Assembly (NCBI GenBank): GCA_937991645.1 | Contig: CALKPL010000001.1 | Coordinates: 9,008 to 73,007, forward strand | Length of the DNA stretch: 64,000 bases | DNA from: UMGS1783 sp900555065 | GTDB taxonomy: Bacteria > Bacillota > Clostridia > Oscillospirales > UMGS1783 | Direction: 5' to 3' | Shown: positions 8,395 to 17,183 of the stretch, piece by piece | How positions within the stretch are numbered: position 1 is the stretch's first letter | How the letters are laid out: each line of letters starts with the position of its first letter | The notes under the pieces: model-generated | What the model saw: the letters and a program-made list of their open reading frames with translations, nothing else | Told to the model about the DNA's origin: nothing | Databases searched by the model: none | Made by a program: the position numbers and the translations under genes

Positions 8395-9821
8395 ACGAAA
8401 AAATGAACGACGAAAAAGATATGCTGGGAAAACAACCCGTAGGCAAGCTATTGTTGAAGCTGGCGCTTCCTACAGTGACCGCGCAGATTATCAATATGCT
8501 CTACAATATTGTGGACCGAATCTATATCGGCCACATACCCGGTGTGGGCGCAGCCGCGCTGACGGGCGTAGGAGTATGTATGCCGCTGATTATGATCGTC
8601 ACGGCTTTCGCCGCCTTTGCCGGTTACGGCGGCGCGCCGCGCGCCTCCATATTCATGGGACAAGGGGATCCTGAATCTGCGGAGAAGACGCTGGGCAACT
8701 GCTTTTCTACGCAGATTGCGATCTCCATCGTACTGACGGCCGCCCTGCTTTTGTGGAACAGGGATTTCCTGATGGCGTTCGGCGCGAGTGAAAATACGAT
8801 TGAATACGGCGTCAGCTATATGAATATCTATGCGATAGGCACTATATTCGTCCAGCTGACGCTGGGCATGAACGCCTTTATCACAGCCCAGGGCTTTGCA
8901 AAAACGGGTATGCTCTCCGTGCTGATCGGCGCGGTGGCCAACATTGTTCTGGATCCTATTTTCATCTTTACTTTTGATATGGGCGTACAGGGCGCCGCGC
9001 TGGCGACGATTATCTCCCAGGCGATGTCCTGCGCATGGGTGCTGGCCTTCCTGTTGGGAAAAAAGACACGGCTCAAAATCCGTGCCAAAAATCTTATCCT
9101 GCAAGCGCGCATTATCCTGCCAAGCCTGGCGCTCGGACTGTCCTCTTTCATCATGCAGGCGAGCGAAAGCGTTATCTTTGTTTGCTTCAACGCGTCGCTG
9201 CTGAAATACGGCGGGGACATCGCCGTCGGCGCCATGACCATCCTTTCAAGCGTCATGCAGTTCGCCATGCTGCCGCTGCAGGGGCTGGGCCAGGGCGCGC
9301 AGCCGATTATCAGCTACAACTACGGCGCGCGGAATGCGGATAGGGTGCGCGCGGCGTTTAAAATACTGCTTAAGGCCAGCCTCTGCTACTCTGTCGCGCT
9401 CTGGGCGCTCATCATGCTGTTCCCGCAGGGCTTTGCGGCTTTGTTTACAGATGCTTCGGAACTGATTGAATACACAAAAACGGCGCTGCGCATTTACGCT
9501 GCCAGCCTGCTGTTGTTCGGCATCCAGATCGCCTGCCAGATGACCTTCACCTCGCTCGGCAACGCCAAGGCCTCGATTCTTGTAGCCGTCATGCGCAAAT
9601 TTATACTGTTGATCCCGCTGATCTATATTCTGCCACTCATCTTTCCAGATGCGCAGGCAACGGCTGTATACGCCGCCGAGCCGGTCGCGGATTTTCTCGC
9701 TGTATCCTTCACCGCGGTTCTGTTTACCTTCCAGTTTAAAAAGTCCCTGGCCGGCCTGCCCGGCGGGGACGGGACCGAACCGGCGCTGCCGGACGAGAAA
9801 ACACAGCCCACATCTCTGTAA
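8391..9821 (+). CDS. MATE family efflux transporter
   Basis: 476-aa, 12-helix multidrug/toxin extrusion pump of the MepA-like group, driven by Na+ or H+. Hallmarks: GKLLLKLALPTVTAQIINML at the start of helix 1, YNIVDRIYIGH, the G-rich pseudo-repeat GYGGAPRASIFMGQGD, and in the second half QFAMLPLQGLGQGAQPIISYNYGA. The C-terminal tail is hydrophilic. Cotranscribed with the overlapping marR gene; substrate unknown. Confidence 0.92.
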   Translation: MNEKMNDEKDMLGKQPVGKLLLKLALPTVTAQIINMLYNIVDRIYIGHIPGVGAAALTGVGVCMPLIMIVTAFAAFAGYGGAPRASIFMGQGDPESAEKTLGNCFSTQIAISIVLTAALLLWNRDFLMAFGASENTIEYGVSYMNIYAIGTIFVQLTLGMNAFITAQGFAKTGMLSVLIGAVANIVLDPIFIFTFDMGVQGAALATIISQAMSCAWVLAFLLGKKTRLKIRAKNLILQARIILPSLALGLSSFIMQASESVIFVCFNASLLKYGGDIAVGAMTILSSVMQFAMLPLQGLGQGAQPIISYNYGARNADRVRAAFKILLKASLCYSVALWALIMLFPQGFAALFTDASELIEYTKTALRIYAASLLLFGIQIACQMTFTSLGNAKASILVAVMRKFILLIPLIYILPLIFPDAQATAVYAAEPVADFLAVSFTAVLFTFQFKKSLAGLPGGDGTEPALPDEKTQPTSL

Positions 9822-9858
9822 TCCTGCAATGCGGGCATCTACCTGAGAAAGGATCGAA

Positions 9859-10566
9859 ATGGAAACTGCATACGAAGCCAAACTTTCAGAACGAAAAGAG
9901 GTTCTCAAAGACTTTTTCGGCGGCTATGAGGGCGAGGACATTCCCGACGACCTGCTCATGCGCCTGTTTCAGTATGAGGAGCTGATGATTAAGTATCGCT
10001 CCGCTATCCGTGAAATCACGACCAAACTTCATATACTCAACGACGAGCTGTCCGTATTTACAAAACACAATCCGATCGAAAATATCCAGTCAAGGGTGAA
10101 ACGTCCGTACAGCATTGCGAAAAAACTCAGCAAACAGGGGCAGCCCGTAACGGTAGAGGCCATTTCTGCACACCTGAACGATGTGGCCGGCATACGCATT
10201 ATCTGCCCCTTTATCAGCGATATATACGACGTGGCGGACATGCTGCTCAAACAGGACGACATCCTGCTGATCGCCAGGAAGGACTATATCAAAGCGCCGA
10301 AGGATAACGGCTACCGCAGTCTGCATCTGATTGTGGAAGTCCCGGTCTTTTTCTCCACTGGCAAAGAGCAAATTCGCGTCGAGATCCAGATACGGACGGT
10401 CGCAATGGATTTCTGGGCGAGCCTGGAACATCAGATCCGTTACAAGAACAATTCCCCGGAGGTCCAGAAAATTGCGAAGGAATTGAAGGACTGCGCGGAC
10501 ACCATCGCGCAGACGGACATGAAAATGCAGCAGCTTCGGCAGCGCATTGAATCCGGGCAATCGTAA
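9859..10566 (+). CDS. Small alarmone synthetase (RelA/SpoT domain GTP pyrophosphokinase, RelQ/YjbM-like)
   Basis: 235-aa single-domain synthetase making (p)ppGpp from ATP and GDP/GTP. The synthetase fold shows RVKRPYSIAKKLSKQ (ATP-binding basic patch), NDVAGIRIICPFISDIYDV, APKDNGYRSLHLIVEVP (the G-loop with YRSLH) and EIQIRTVAMDFWASLEHQI. No hydrolase, TGS or ACT domain is present, so it is a stand-alone SAS. The C-terminal helix matches RelQ-type proteins, which form tetramers. A palindromic terminator directly follows. Confidence 0.92.
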   Translation: METAYEAKLSERKEVLKDFFGGYEGEDIPDDLLMRLFQYEELMIKYRSAIREITTKLHILNDELSVFTKHNPIENIQSRVKRPYSIAKKLSKQGQPVTVEAISAHLNDVAGIRIICPFISDIYDVADMLLKQDDILLIARKDYIKAPKDNGYRSLHLIVEVPVFFSTGKEQIRVEIQIRTVAMDFWASLEHQIRYKNNSPEVQKIAKELKDCADTIAQTDMKMQQLRQRIESGQS

Positions 10567-10596
10567 AAGAGGGGGCGCATGCGCCCCCTCTTTTTT
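10567..10596. terminator. Bidirectional terminator
   Basis: Near-perfect palindrome AAAGAGGGGGCGCA / TGCGCCCCCTCTTT with T-runs reading out on both strands. It separates the alarmone synthetase from the convergent GH38 gene. Confidence 0.8.
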
Positions 10597-10649
10597 CAGC
10601 CGGCAGCGCCGCGGCGCGCCTTTCGGAACTTTATTATGCCGTCCGGGGG

Positions 10650-13103
10650 TTACTCCGTAATCCCGCAGGCCTCCACCTTCCCGTCGCGGATACGATACGT
10701 CTGCGTTTCCATCGGCTGCAGCGCCGCTTCAAAACAGGCGTCGAATGCAGGCAGCTGCACCCGCACATGCTGCGCCTTTAAATCCGGATTGTACAGACGG
10801 ACTGTGTATCCGTCTCCGTCAAAGGCCCTTTTCAACGAGCATAATTCGACGACGGGATTGTCCAGCACGCAGCCTGCGGACGGCTTTTCCCCGCCGCTTT
10901 TCGGGAAGAAGCTGAGCGCCATGGGCGGCTGGTTGAGAAGCTGGCTTTCCATATTGACCCGCTCCAGACGCACGGGTGCGGCCGAGGCGTTTATCTGGAA
11001 ACCAAACTGATGTTCGCCCTGATCCATATGCTCTCCAAAACGGTCCTGGCGCATAATCCGGCGGCCCTCGATCGGATGCGCACAGTAGGCCGCAGTGCGC
11101 AGCAGGGTCATGCGCAGCGCGCCGGCCTCGGCGCTGAGCGCGTAGGTGCCCGTATTGGAAACGCTCAGCGCATGCGTACCGTCGTGCAGCAGCGCGTACT
11201 CCTGCGCCGTGCATTCCAGACCGTTGCGCCGTAAAATGTCAAGGCCGAACGGAGCTTTGCCGTACAGCGCGGCGTCCCGCAGAGCGGTCTGCAGGCTGTA
11301 TTTGAACATGATGTTCTTGGCCGTCGTGATCATACGGATATGCACGTCAATCGCGCTGTCGTTTCTGGGGAAGGTATACCGGATGACCGCCTGCCCCTGC
11401 GGGCCTGTGAACACGCACTCGGCAATGGTGCGCACCGGACCGTTTTCAATGATATGCACGCCGTCCAGCGCAGGCTCTTCCAGCGCGCAGATCTCCGCCG
11501 TCTGCTCCGGCGTGGCGAGCTTCAGGCTGCCGATCACATCCTGGAAGCCCTGAATCTGCATGCCCCATGAATCCTCTATATCCTGGATTACGAGCACCTC
11601 GCCGCTCGGACCGGCCAGATACTCTTTCCCTTCGACTACATAGCTTTCCAGAAGCCCGCTTTTCCTGCTCAGCCGCGCCGTATACCCCTTACCGGAAAAA
11701 TAAAAGCTGTCCGCGTCGGCTGTGAGTGCCTGTGCGGGCGGCTGCGCGAGCAGCTCGGAACGCAGGTTAAATCGCGTCATGCCGGAAGGCGCCAGCCTGC
11801 CGCGGAACGCCACCCGCTTACGCCAGTCGATCGGGATATTGCTGCATTCCTTTTCCACCTGCGAGATCAGGCGGCGGCCCGACTCGTCATACACTTGGAT
11901 ATCGACAAACCCGTCGCCCAGGTATTGGTCGGCAAGCATAAACTCGCAGACAATATCCGTTTCCACTTCATACGGGTGCGGATTATAGATCAGCACGGGA
12001 ATCTCCCCGTCGCGTACCGGCGCCTGGCCGGCGGAGAGCCGGAAAAACGCCTTTGTGCGGATGCGCTCCGCCTCCATCAGCCCGTGGCCGAGCAGACGGA
12101 GGCCGCCCTCTTCTACCGGCTGAATCGAAGAGCCGGGCAGCACGTCGTGGAACTGCGCGAACATAAGGTCCTTCCAGGCCGTATCCAGTTCTTTTTCCGG
12201 ATATTCCACAAGCCCCTGCGCCGACGCGCTGGCGAGCATCTTTTCAGCGGTGAGCAGTTCGTTTTCCAGTTTCCGGTGCAGCTGTTTGATCCGCACCTGG
12301 GAACTGTAACAGCCGACCATGGTGTGCTGCAGGGATTTGTCGTACTCCGGCCAATGCTCGTCTTTACAGGCGGCGAAGAACTCCTCCGGCGTTGCATGTA
12401 CCAGTTCTACGTCTGCTGAGGATTTGATCATGGCGCTGATCTTCTCTAAATCCTCCCGGGACGGACCGCCGCCGTGGTCGCCCACGCCCCACAGCACCGC
12501 GCCGTTTTCCTCCGCAATCTGATGTTCCATAATATCGCGTATGCGTTTATCCGCCCCGCCGAGCGGAGAATTGTACAGACCGGGCATCCACAGGACGCGC
12601 ACTTCGCTTCCAGCAAAACCTTTCCATACAAACCGGTCCGCGCCCGGCACGGGATGGAACGGGCGGCAGATGATGTAGCTGTCGTACCCGCTTTGGGCCA
12701 TAATCTGGACAATGCCGCGAGAATGCCCGAACGGATCGAAATTGATCGCCGTGGTGGGCGCCGCGCCGAACTTCTCGCTGAAATAGCGGCGGCCGACGCT
12801 GATCTGCCGCACAATCGACTCTCCGTGCGGGATATTGCAGTCCGGCTGGACAAACCAGCCGCCCATGATATGCCAGCGCCCTTTTTGAACAAGTTCACGT
12901 ATCTGCTCAAACAGCGCCGGCTCATACTCCTCTATCCACTGGTAAAGTAGCGATTCATTGTGGTTGAATACAAACGCGTCGTACTGCTCGCAGAGGGCAG
13001 CGGCGACGCGGAATGTGGAAATCGCGGCGCCTACGCCCTCCGTCCACTCCCACTGCCACATGGGATCAATATGCGCGTTGCAGAGTAAATACATCCGTTT
13101 CAC
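10650..13103 (-). CDS. Alpha-mannosidase, GH38
   Basis: 817-aa glycoside hydrolase family 38 enzyme cleaving alpha-mannosides, as in N-glycans. The N-terminal catalytic domain has HID-PMW (residues 11-16, Zn ligands), QPDCN (87-91) and NFDPFGHSRG (121-130), whose Asp is the expected nucleophile and Zn ligand. GDHGGGPSREDL, a three-helix middle and a C-terminal beta-sandwich follow. No signal peptide, so it acts in the cytoplasm on imported oligosaccharides. Start is GTG with GAGAGGAG 7 nt upstream; the frame stays open for 88 more codons but those overlap the promoter at 13315-13343. Confidence 0.93.
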   Translation of the reverse strand: MKRMYLLCNAHIDPMWQWEWTEGVGAAISTFRVAAALCEQYDAFVFNHNESLLYQWIEEYEPALFEQIRELVQKGRWHIMGGWFVQPDCNIPHGESIVRQISVGRRYFSEKFGAAPTTAINFDPFGHSRGIVQIMAQSGYDSYIICRPFHPVPGADRFVWKGFAGSEVRVLWMPGLYNSPLGGADKRIRDIMEHQIAEENGAVLWGVGDHGGGPSREDLEKISAMIKSSADVELVHATPEEFFAACKDEHWPEYDKSLQHTMVGCYSSQVRIKQLHRKLENELLTAEKMLASASAQGLVEYPEKELDTAWKDLMFAQFHDVLPGSSIQPVEEGGLRLLGHGLMEAERIRTKAFFRLSAGQAPVRDGEIPVLIYNPHPYEVETDIVCEFMLADQYLGDGFVDIQVYDESGRRLISQVEKECSNIPIDWRKRVAFRGRLAPSGMTRFNLRSELLAQPPAQALTADADSFYFSGKGYTARLSRKSGLLESYVVEGKEYLAGPSGEVLVIQDIEDSWGMQIQGFQDVIGSLKLATPEQTAEICALEEPALDGVHIIENGPVRTIAECVFTGPQGQAVIRYTFPRNDSAIDVHIRMITTAKNIMFKYSLQTALRDAALYGKAPFGLDILRRNGLECTAQEYALLHDGTHALSVSNTGTYALSAEAGALRMTLLRTAAYCAHPIEGRRIMRQDRFGEHMDQGEHQFGFQINASAAPVRLERVNMESQLLNQPPMALSFFPKSGGEKPSAGCVLDNPVVELCSLKRAFDGDGYTVRLYNPDLKAQHVRVQLPAFDACFEAALQPMETQTYRIRDGKVEACGITE

Positions 13104-13308
13104 AGACAAGCTCCTCTCTTTTTCAGGGATTGCGGTTATATGTTTTTGGCACCGCTCCGGTTCCAGAGCGAAGCGGCACCATGGGTTTCGCTCCCATTCT
13201 GGGGACCGCGCCGCAGGGCGACGATGCGTTTGGAGACTACGGTCGCTCGCCGCGCCGCTATTGGGGACGGGATGCGCTTGGGTCTGTGCCGCGCACGGGG
13301 CGCTTTTA
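13104..13308 (-). promoter_or_regulatory. Long 5' leader of the GH38 gene
   Basis: About 205 nt between the likely transcription start and the GTG start. It is GC-rich with several possible hairpins but matches no riboswitch consensus I recognise. Confidence 0.35.
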
Positions 13309-13314
13309 TTGTTC

Positions 13315-13343
13315 AGTATACCATAGGCCTTATTTTCTGTCAA
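13315..13343 (-). promoter_or_regulatory. Promoter of the GH38 gene
   Basis: On the minus strand: TTGACA (13343-13338), 17-bp spacer, TATACT (13320-13315). Confidence 0.7.
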
Positions 13344-13373
13344 TATTTTACGCAGCCGCGCACGCAATAAAAA

Positions 13374-13396
13374 GGCCGGCAGTCTAACTGCCGGCC
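13374..13396 (-). terminator. Terminator of the GGGtGRT operon
   Basis: Perfect 10-bp stem GGCCGGCAGT / ACTGCCGGCC with a 3-nt loop, followed by TTTTTATTG on the minus strand. It lies about 160 nt downstream of the gene at 13557. Confidence 0.8.
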
Positions 13397-13556
13397 AAAT
13401 CGCAAGTGAAATTCCTTTTGCAGCCGCTGCTGCAGCCCACCCTGGCGCGCCGGGTTACTCCGGCGCGGCGGCGGAAATGAGCGGGCCGTATCCGAACCGA
13501 AATCCGGAACCGGAGTAATCGCGCGGCACGAAAGCCGGCGGATACGCAGCACTGCT

Positions 13557-14558
13557 TTACGAATTCAACGCTTCGCTGACAGCGACTGCGCAGGCGACCG
13601 TCATGCCGACCATGGGGTTGTTGCCCGCGCCGATCAGGCCCATCATCTCCACATGCGCGGGCACGGAGGAGGAGCCGGCGAACTGCGCGTCGCCGTGCAT
13701 ACGGCCCATGGAATCGGTCAGACCGTAAGAGGCCGGACCGGCGGCCATATTGTCCGGGTGCAGGGTGCGACCGGTACCGCCGCCCGATGCGACGGAGAAG
13801 TAGGCGAATCCCTTCTCGTGGGATATTTTTTTATAGGTACCTGCCACCAAATGCTGAAAACGCGTTGGATTGGTGGAATTGCCGGTTATAGAGACGTCCA
13901 CTTTTTCCAGCTCCATGATCGCAACGCCTTCAAGCACGTCGTTCGCGCCGTAGACGCGCACTTTGGCGCGCTCGCCGGAGGAAAAGGCCGTTTCATTTAC
14001 AATGCTAAGTGCGCCGGTTTTAAAATCATATTCCGTCTGCACATATGTAAAACCGTTGATTCTGGATATAATATAGGCGGCGTCCTTACCAAGCCCGTTG
14101 AGGATGACGCGCAGGGGCTTTTTGCGGGCGCGGTTGGCCGTGCGCGCAAGCCCGATAGCGCCCTCCGCCGCAGCGAAGGATTCGTGGCCGGCAAGGAAAC
14201 AGAAGCACTCGGTCTTTTCATCGAGCAGCATGGCGGCCAGGTTGCCGTGGCCCAGGCCGACTTTGCGGCTGTCGGCCACCGAGCCGGGGATGCAGAACGC
14301 CTGCAGGCCGACCCCGATATTCCGCGCGGCCTCGGACGGGCTCTTCCCGCCCGACTTGAGCGCGATCGCCGCGCCGAGCGTATAGGCCCAGACAGCGTTT
14401 TCAAACGCGATGGGCTGAATGCCGCGTACGATGGACGCAACGTCCACGCCATGCTCCAGGCAATAGTCGCGCGCCTGCTCTATGCTTTTAAATCCGTATT
14501 GGGGCAGTTCGGCGTTGATTTTATCGATGCGTCTTTCATATCCTTCAAACAGTGCCAT
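13557..14558 (-). CDS. GGGtGRT family protein
   Basis: 333-aa soluble protein with the family signature VASGGGTGRTLHPDNMAAGP (about residues 240-260) and a conserved C-terminus (GLIGAGNNPMVGMTVACAVAV). The biochemical role is not established. It is found in Clostridia next to an Fe-S scaffold-like gene, exactly as here: the partner lies 13 nt upstream in the same operon. ATG at 14558 with AAGGGGG 8 nt upstream; the frame is open further but lacks a better site. Confidence 0.85.
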   Translation of the reverse strand: MALFEGYERRIDKINAELPQYGFKSIEQARDYCLEHGVDVASIVRGIQPIAFENAVWAYTLGAAIALKSGGKSPSEAARNIGVGLQAFCIPGSVADSRKVGLGHGNLAAMLLDEKTECFCFLAGHESFAAAEGAIGLARTANRARKKPLRVILNGLGKDAAYIISRINGFTYVQTEYDFKTGALSIVNETAFSSGERAKVRVYGANDVLEGVAIMELEKVDVSITGNSTNPTRFQHLVAGTYKKISHEKGFAYFSVASGGGTGRTLHPDNMAAGPASYGLTDSMGRMHGDAQFAGSSSVPAHVEMMGLIGAGNNPMVGMTVACAVAVSEALNS

Positions 14559-14571
14559 TTCACATACCCCC

Positions 14572-15264
14572 TTATTCGTTTCTCGGATCGATATGGCGGA
14601 CGGCTTCATCATACCTGCCATAGGTCCCGATATTCTTCTCATAGGCTTCGGCGGGCGACACGCCCTTGCGGATCTGCTCCATCATCTTGCCGAGGTGAAC
14701 GAATTTGTAGCCGATAATTTCATCGTTCTCATCCAGACCGACGCTGAGCACATAGCCCTCCGCCATCTCAAGATAGCGCGCGCCTTTGGCGCGGGTGCCG
14801 AACATGGTGCCGACCTGCGAGCGCAGGCCTTTGCCCAGATCCTCCAGCGATGCGCCCACCGGCAGGCCGTTTTCAGAAAACGCGGTCTGCGTCCGGCCAT
14901 AGACGAGCTGTTTGAATATTTCGCGCATGGCGACGTTGATCGCATCGCACACAAGGTCGGTGTTGAGCGCTTCCAATATCGTCTTGCCCTGCAGGATTTC
15001 AGCGGCCATGGCCGCCGAATGCGTCATGCCGGAACAGCCCAGCGTCTCCACAAGCGCTTCCTCTATAATACCGTTCTTTACGTTGAGCGTCAGCTTGCAC
15101 GCACCCTGCTGCGGCGCGCACCAGCCCACGCCGTGCGACAGGCCGGAGATATCCGTCACATCCTTCGCCTTGACCCAGCTTCCCTCTTCCGGGATGGGTG
15201 CGGGGCCGTGATCGCAGCCCTTGGCGACGACGCACATCTGTTCCACTTCATGGGAATATTCCAA
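14572..15264 (-). CDS. Iron-sulfur cluster assembly scaffold-like (IscU/NifU-type) protein
   Basis: 230-aa protein with an IscU-like core: VETLGCSGMTHSAAMAAEIL (cf. GCGAxxAS), DLVCDAINVAMREIF, and an N-terminal CVVAKGCDHG. A C-terminal extension (from LGKGLRSQVGTMFGTRAKG) sets it apart from ordinary IscU. It is paired with the GGGtGRT gene, suggesting a joint and unresolved role in Fe-S handling. Start taken as TTG at 15264 with GAGGAG 9 nt upstream; no ATG or GTG fits that site. Confidence 0.78.
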   Translation of the reverse strand: MEYSHEVEQMCVVAKGCDHGPAPIPEEGSWVKAKDVTDISGLSHGVGWCAPQQGACKLTLNVKNGIIEEALVETLGCSGMTHSAAMAAEILQGKTILEALNTDLVCDAINVAMREIFKQLVYGRTQTAFSENGLPVGASLEDLGKGLRSQVGTMFGTRAKGARYLEMAEGYVLSVGLDENDEIIGYKFVHLGKMMEQIRKGVSPAEAYEKNIGTYGRYDEAVRHIDPRNE

Positions 15265-15396
15265 TTTTACTCTCTCCTCTCTGTTTATTCGCTTCTCAGT
15301 ATACCTGTTTTTGGTCTTTCTTGCAAGATTTTCAGGTCTATTTTGTACACGCGCCCGTATTTTTTCAACTTTATCAGGTTTTTCTTCTGATATACC

Positions 15397-15425
15397 TTGA
15401 CAATCGCCCGGGTTTATATTAAAAT
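15397..15425 (+). promoter_or_regulatory. Promoter of the tRNA pair
   Basis: TTGACA (15397-15402), 17-bp spacer, TAAAAT (15420-15425), 16 nt before tRNA-Met. Confidence 0.8.
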
Positions 15426-15441
15426 GAATAACGCGCATTAT

Positions 15442-15518
15442 GGCGGCATAGCTCAGCTGGCTAGAGCATTCGGTTCATACCCGAACGGTCATTGGTTCAA
15501 ATCCAATTGCCGCTACCA
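15442..15518 (+). tRNA. tRNA-Met (CAT)
   Basis: Full cloverleaf with encoded CCA: acceptor GGCGGCA / TGCCGCT, D-arm GCTC..GAGC, anticodon stem TTCGG / CCGAA around TTCATAC (CAT), T-arm ATTGG-TTCAAAT-CCAAT. The 5' sequence resembles Firmicutes elongator tRNA-Met. Confidence 0.96.
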
Positions 15519-15524
15519 TACGGC

Positions 15525-15599
15525 GGCCCGTTGGTCAAGAGGTTAAGACACCGCCCTTTCACGGCGGTAACACGAGTTCGATTCTCGTACGGGTCACCA
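15525..15599 (+). tRNA. tRNA-Glu (TTC)
   Basis: Cloverleaf with encoded CCA: acceptor GGCCCGT / ACGGGTC, anticodon stem CCGCC / GGCGG around CTTTCAC (TTC), T-arm CGAG-TTCGATT-CTCG. Only 6 nt after tRNA-Met, so cotranscribed. Confidence 0.96.
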
Positions 15600-15601
15600 C
15601 G

Positions 15602-15638
15602 TCGGAGCAAGCTTTATATCGCTTGCTCCGATTTTTTT
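15602..15638 (+). terminator. Terminator of the tRNA operon
   Basis: Perfect 11-bp stem TCGGAGCAAGC (15602-15612) / GCTTGCTCCGA (15621-15631) followed by seven Ts. Confidence 0.9.
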
Positions 15639-15670
15639 GTAAAAAATCAGAGCGCGCTCATGCCGCTGCT

Positions 15671-15890
15671 CCTCCTTTTCCCCACAAAGGCTCCGCCTTT
15701 GCGGGGACCCCGGCGCACTAGGCTGCGCACCCGGCTCTTTGCGCGGGCTTACGCTTGCGTCTCCGTACAGCGCGGCGTGCGGCGCGGATGCTCGCCTCCT
15801 TTTCCCCACAAAGGCTCCGCCTTTGCGGGGACCCCGGTACAGTGCGCTGCGCACCCGGCTCTCCACACGGGCTTACGCTTGCGCCGCCGG
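15671..15890. repeat. Duplicated ~90-bp hairpin repeat
   Basis: Two imperfect direct copies 124 bp apart. The first 43 bases are identical (15671-15713 and 15795-15837) and contain a hairpin CCCC-A-CAAAGGC TCC GCCTTTG-C-GGGG. After that, GCTGCGCACCCGGCTCT and CGGGCTTACGCTTGCG recur with changes. The interval has no supported gene and lies just after the tRNA terminator. Confidence 0.75.
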
Positions 15891-16008
15891 CGCGGGAACC
15901 GGGCGCGACTTCATAAGAACACGGCGGCAAAATAACGGCGGTTACGCAGATCAGACACAGCGCGCGACCAGGGCGGCATGCCTTTTTTGTTAAATTTCAC
16001 AAAGGCGA

Positions 16009-16037
16009 TTGACACCACTTTGGAATACCGGTATAAT
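16009..16037 (+). promoter_or_regulatory. Consensus promoter of the transaldolase gene
   Basis: TTGACA (16009-16014), 17-bp spacer, TATAAT (16032-16037): a perfect sigma-A consensus, suggesting high constitutive expression. Confidence 0.9.
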
Positions 16038-16071
16038 ATTAAACGAAATAAAGGATAAGGAGTGGGTACGA

Positions 16072-16719
16072 ATGAAAATTTTCATTGACACCGCGAACGT
16101 CGATGAAATCCGCAAGGCCAATGACCTGGGCGTTATCTGCGGCGTGACGACAAACCCGTCGCTGATTGCAAAGGAAGGCCGGGACTTCGTCGAAGTCGTT
16201 AAGGAGATAACCGATATAGTCGACGGCCCGATCTCTGCGGAGGTCATCTCCCTCGAAGCCGAGGGCATGGTCGCCGAGGCGAATGAACTCGTAAAAATCC
16301 ACAAGAACATCGTCATCAAACTGCCGATGTGCGCCGAAGGCCTGAAAGCCTGCAAGAATCTCACTTCCAAAGGCATTAAGACCAATGTGACGCTGATTTT
16401 CAACGCGGCGCAGGCGCTGCTCGCCGCCAAAGCGGGCGCGACCTATGTTTCCCCCTTTGTCGGCAGAGTGGACGACACCGGCTGGGACGGCATATCCCTG
16501 ATCAGCGAAATCGCGGAAATTTTTGATATCCACGGCATTGAAAGCGAAATCATCTCCGCTTCCATTCGCACCGTCAATCACGCCATCGAGAGCGCCAAGG
16601 CGGGCGCTGACATCGCCACCATCCCCTACAAGGTCATTATGCAGATGATCGACCACCCGTTGACGACCGCCGGCATTGCCCGTTTCCTCAAAGACTGGGA
16701 AGGCGTACCAAAAAAGTAA
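16072..16719 (+). CDS. fsa: Transaldolase / fructose-6-phosphate aldolase family protein (TalC-like)
   Basis: 215-aa class I aldolase of the short FSA/TalC family. N-terminus MKIFIDTANVDEIRKANDLG, then CGVTTNPSLIAKEG, the Schiff-base lysine region IVIKLPM and the TNVTLIFNAAQALLAAKAGA segment. It has VSPFVGRVDD where true FSA has Tyr (VAPY), so transaldolase activity (seven-carbon/three-carbon exchange in the pentose phosphate pathway) is the likelier role. That assignment rests on one residue. ATG chosen with AAGGAG 9 nt upstream; stands alone behind a perfect promoter. Confidence 0.93.
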   Translation: MKIFIDTANVDEIRKANDLGVICGVTTNPSLIAKEGRDFVEVVKEITDIVDGPISAEVISLEAEGMVAEANELVKIHKNIVIKLPMCAEGLKACKNLTSKGIKTNVTLIFNAAQALLAAKAGATYVSPFVGRVDDTGWDGISLISEIAEIFDIHGIESEIISASIRTVNHAIESAKAGADIATIPYKVIMQMIDHPLTTAGIARFLKDWEGVPKK

Positions 16720-16761
16720 AGCAAATATTAACCATTTAATCTAAATATTGGATATTTGTGT

Positions 16762-16790
16762 GGGACTGAATTTCCTTTCAGTCCCATTTT
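16762..16790 (+). terminator. Terminator of the transaldolase gene
   Basis: Perfect 9-bp stem GGGACTGAA (16762-16770) / TTCAGTCCC (16777-16785) followed by ATTTTCTT. Confidence 0.8.
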
Positions 16791-16854
16791 CTTGAAAATA
16801 TTGGCAATAATTCGATATTTTTTAGCAAAATTCAAAGATTTTTACAAAATAAAA

Positions 16855-16883
16855 TTGACATACGGCCTTCACTGTAATAAAAT
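16855..16883 (+). promoter_or_regulatory. Promoter of a structured RNA gene
   Basis: TTGACA (16855-16860), 17-bp spacer, TAAAAT (16878-16883). The predicted start is near 16890 and no coding region follows on this strand before the terminators. Confidence 0.8.
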
Positions 16884-16889
16884 ACATTT

Positions 16890-17160
16890 GTACATCGCAG
16901 CAGCGTGCTTCGTGCGACGAGTTAATGACGTGGTCTGGGGGGACGACGCAATCGTTTATCTGCGATGTATATGCGAGTAATGGCGCGGCAGATTCCAGCG
17001 GTCCTGTTCCTGAGACCGGGGGGGATTTCAGGAATTTGCGGGATTTGTTAACGGATATTCCGTTATTTCTCGGGGCTGCCGCGTCATGGCTCCATTTCCG
17101 GCAGGCTTTACGAATGCCGGAGCGAAAGGGGGACTGGTCCGCAACTGGTCCCCCTTTTGT
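16890..17160 (+). ncRNA. Independent structured RNA gene (~270 nt), possibly raiA-type
   Basis: It has its own promoter and terminator and no plausible reading frame. Helices seen: TACATCGCAG (16891-16900) with CTGCGATGTA (16960-16969), a perfect 10-bp stem closing a G-rich loop that contains GAGTTAATGACGTGGTCTGG. GCGCGGCAG pairs with CTGCCGCGT. GTTCCTGA pairs with TCAGGAAT. AACGGA-TAT-TCCGTT forms a hairpin. The end is stem GGGGGAC (17128-17134) / GTCCCCC (17148-17154) plus TTTT. It lacks tmRNA, RNase P, SRP and 6S signatures. The raiA motif is one family it could belong to, from memory only. That it is an RNA gene is well supported; the family is not. Confidence 0.7.
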
Positions 17161-17183
17161 AATTTGCCGATTCGTTCAGGTAT

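Noticed and set aside
15671..15837. CRISPR array
   Set aside because: Only two copies, long and imperfect, with no uniform spacer and no cas genes.
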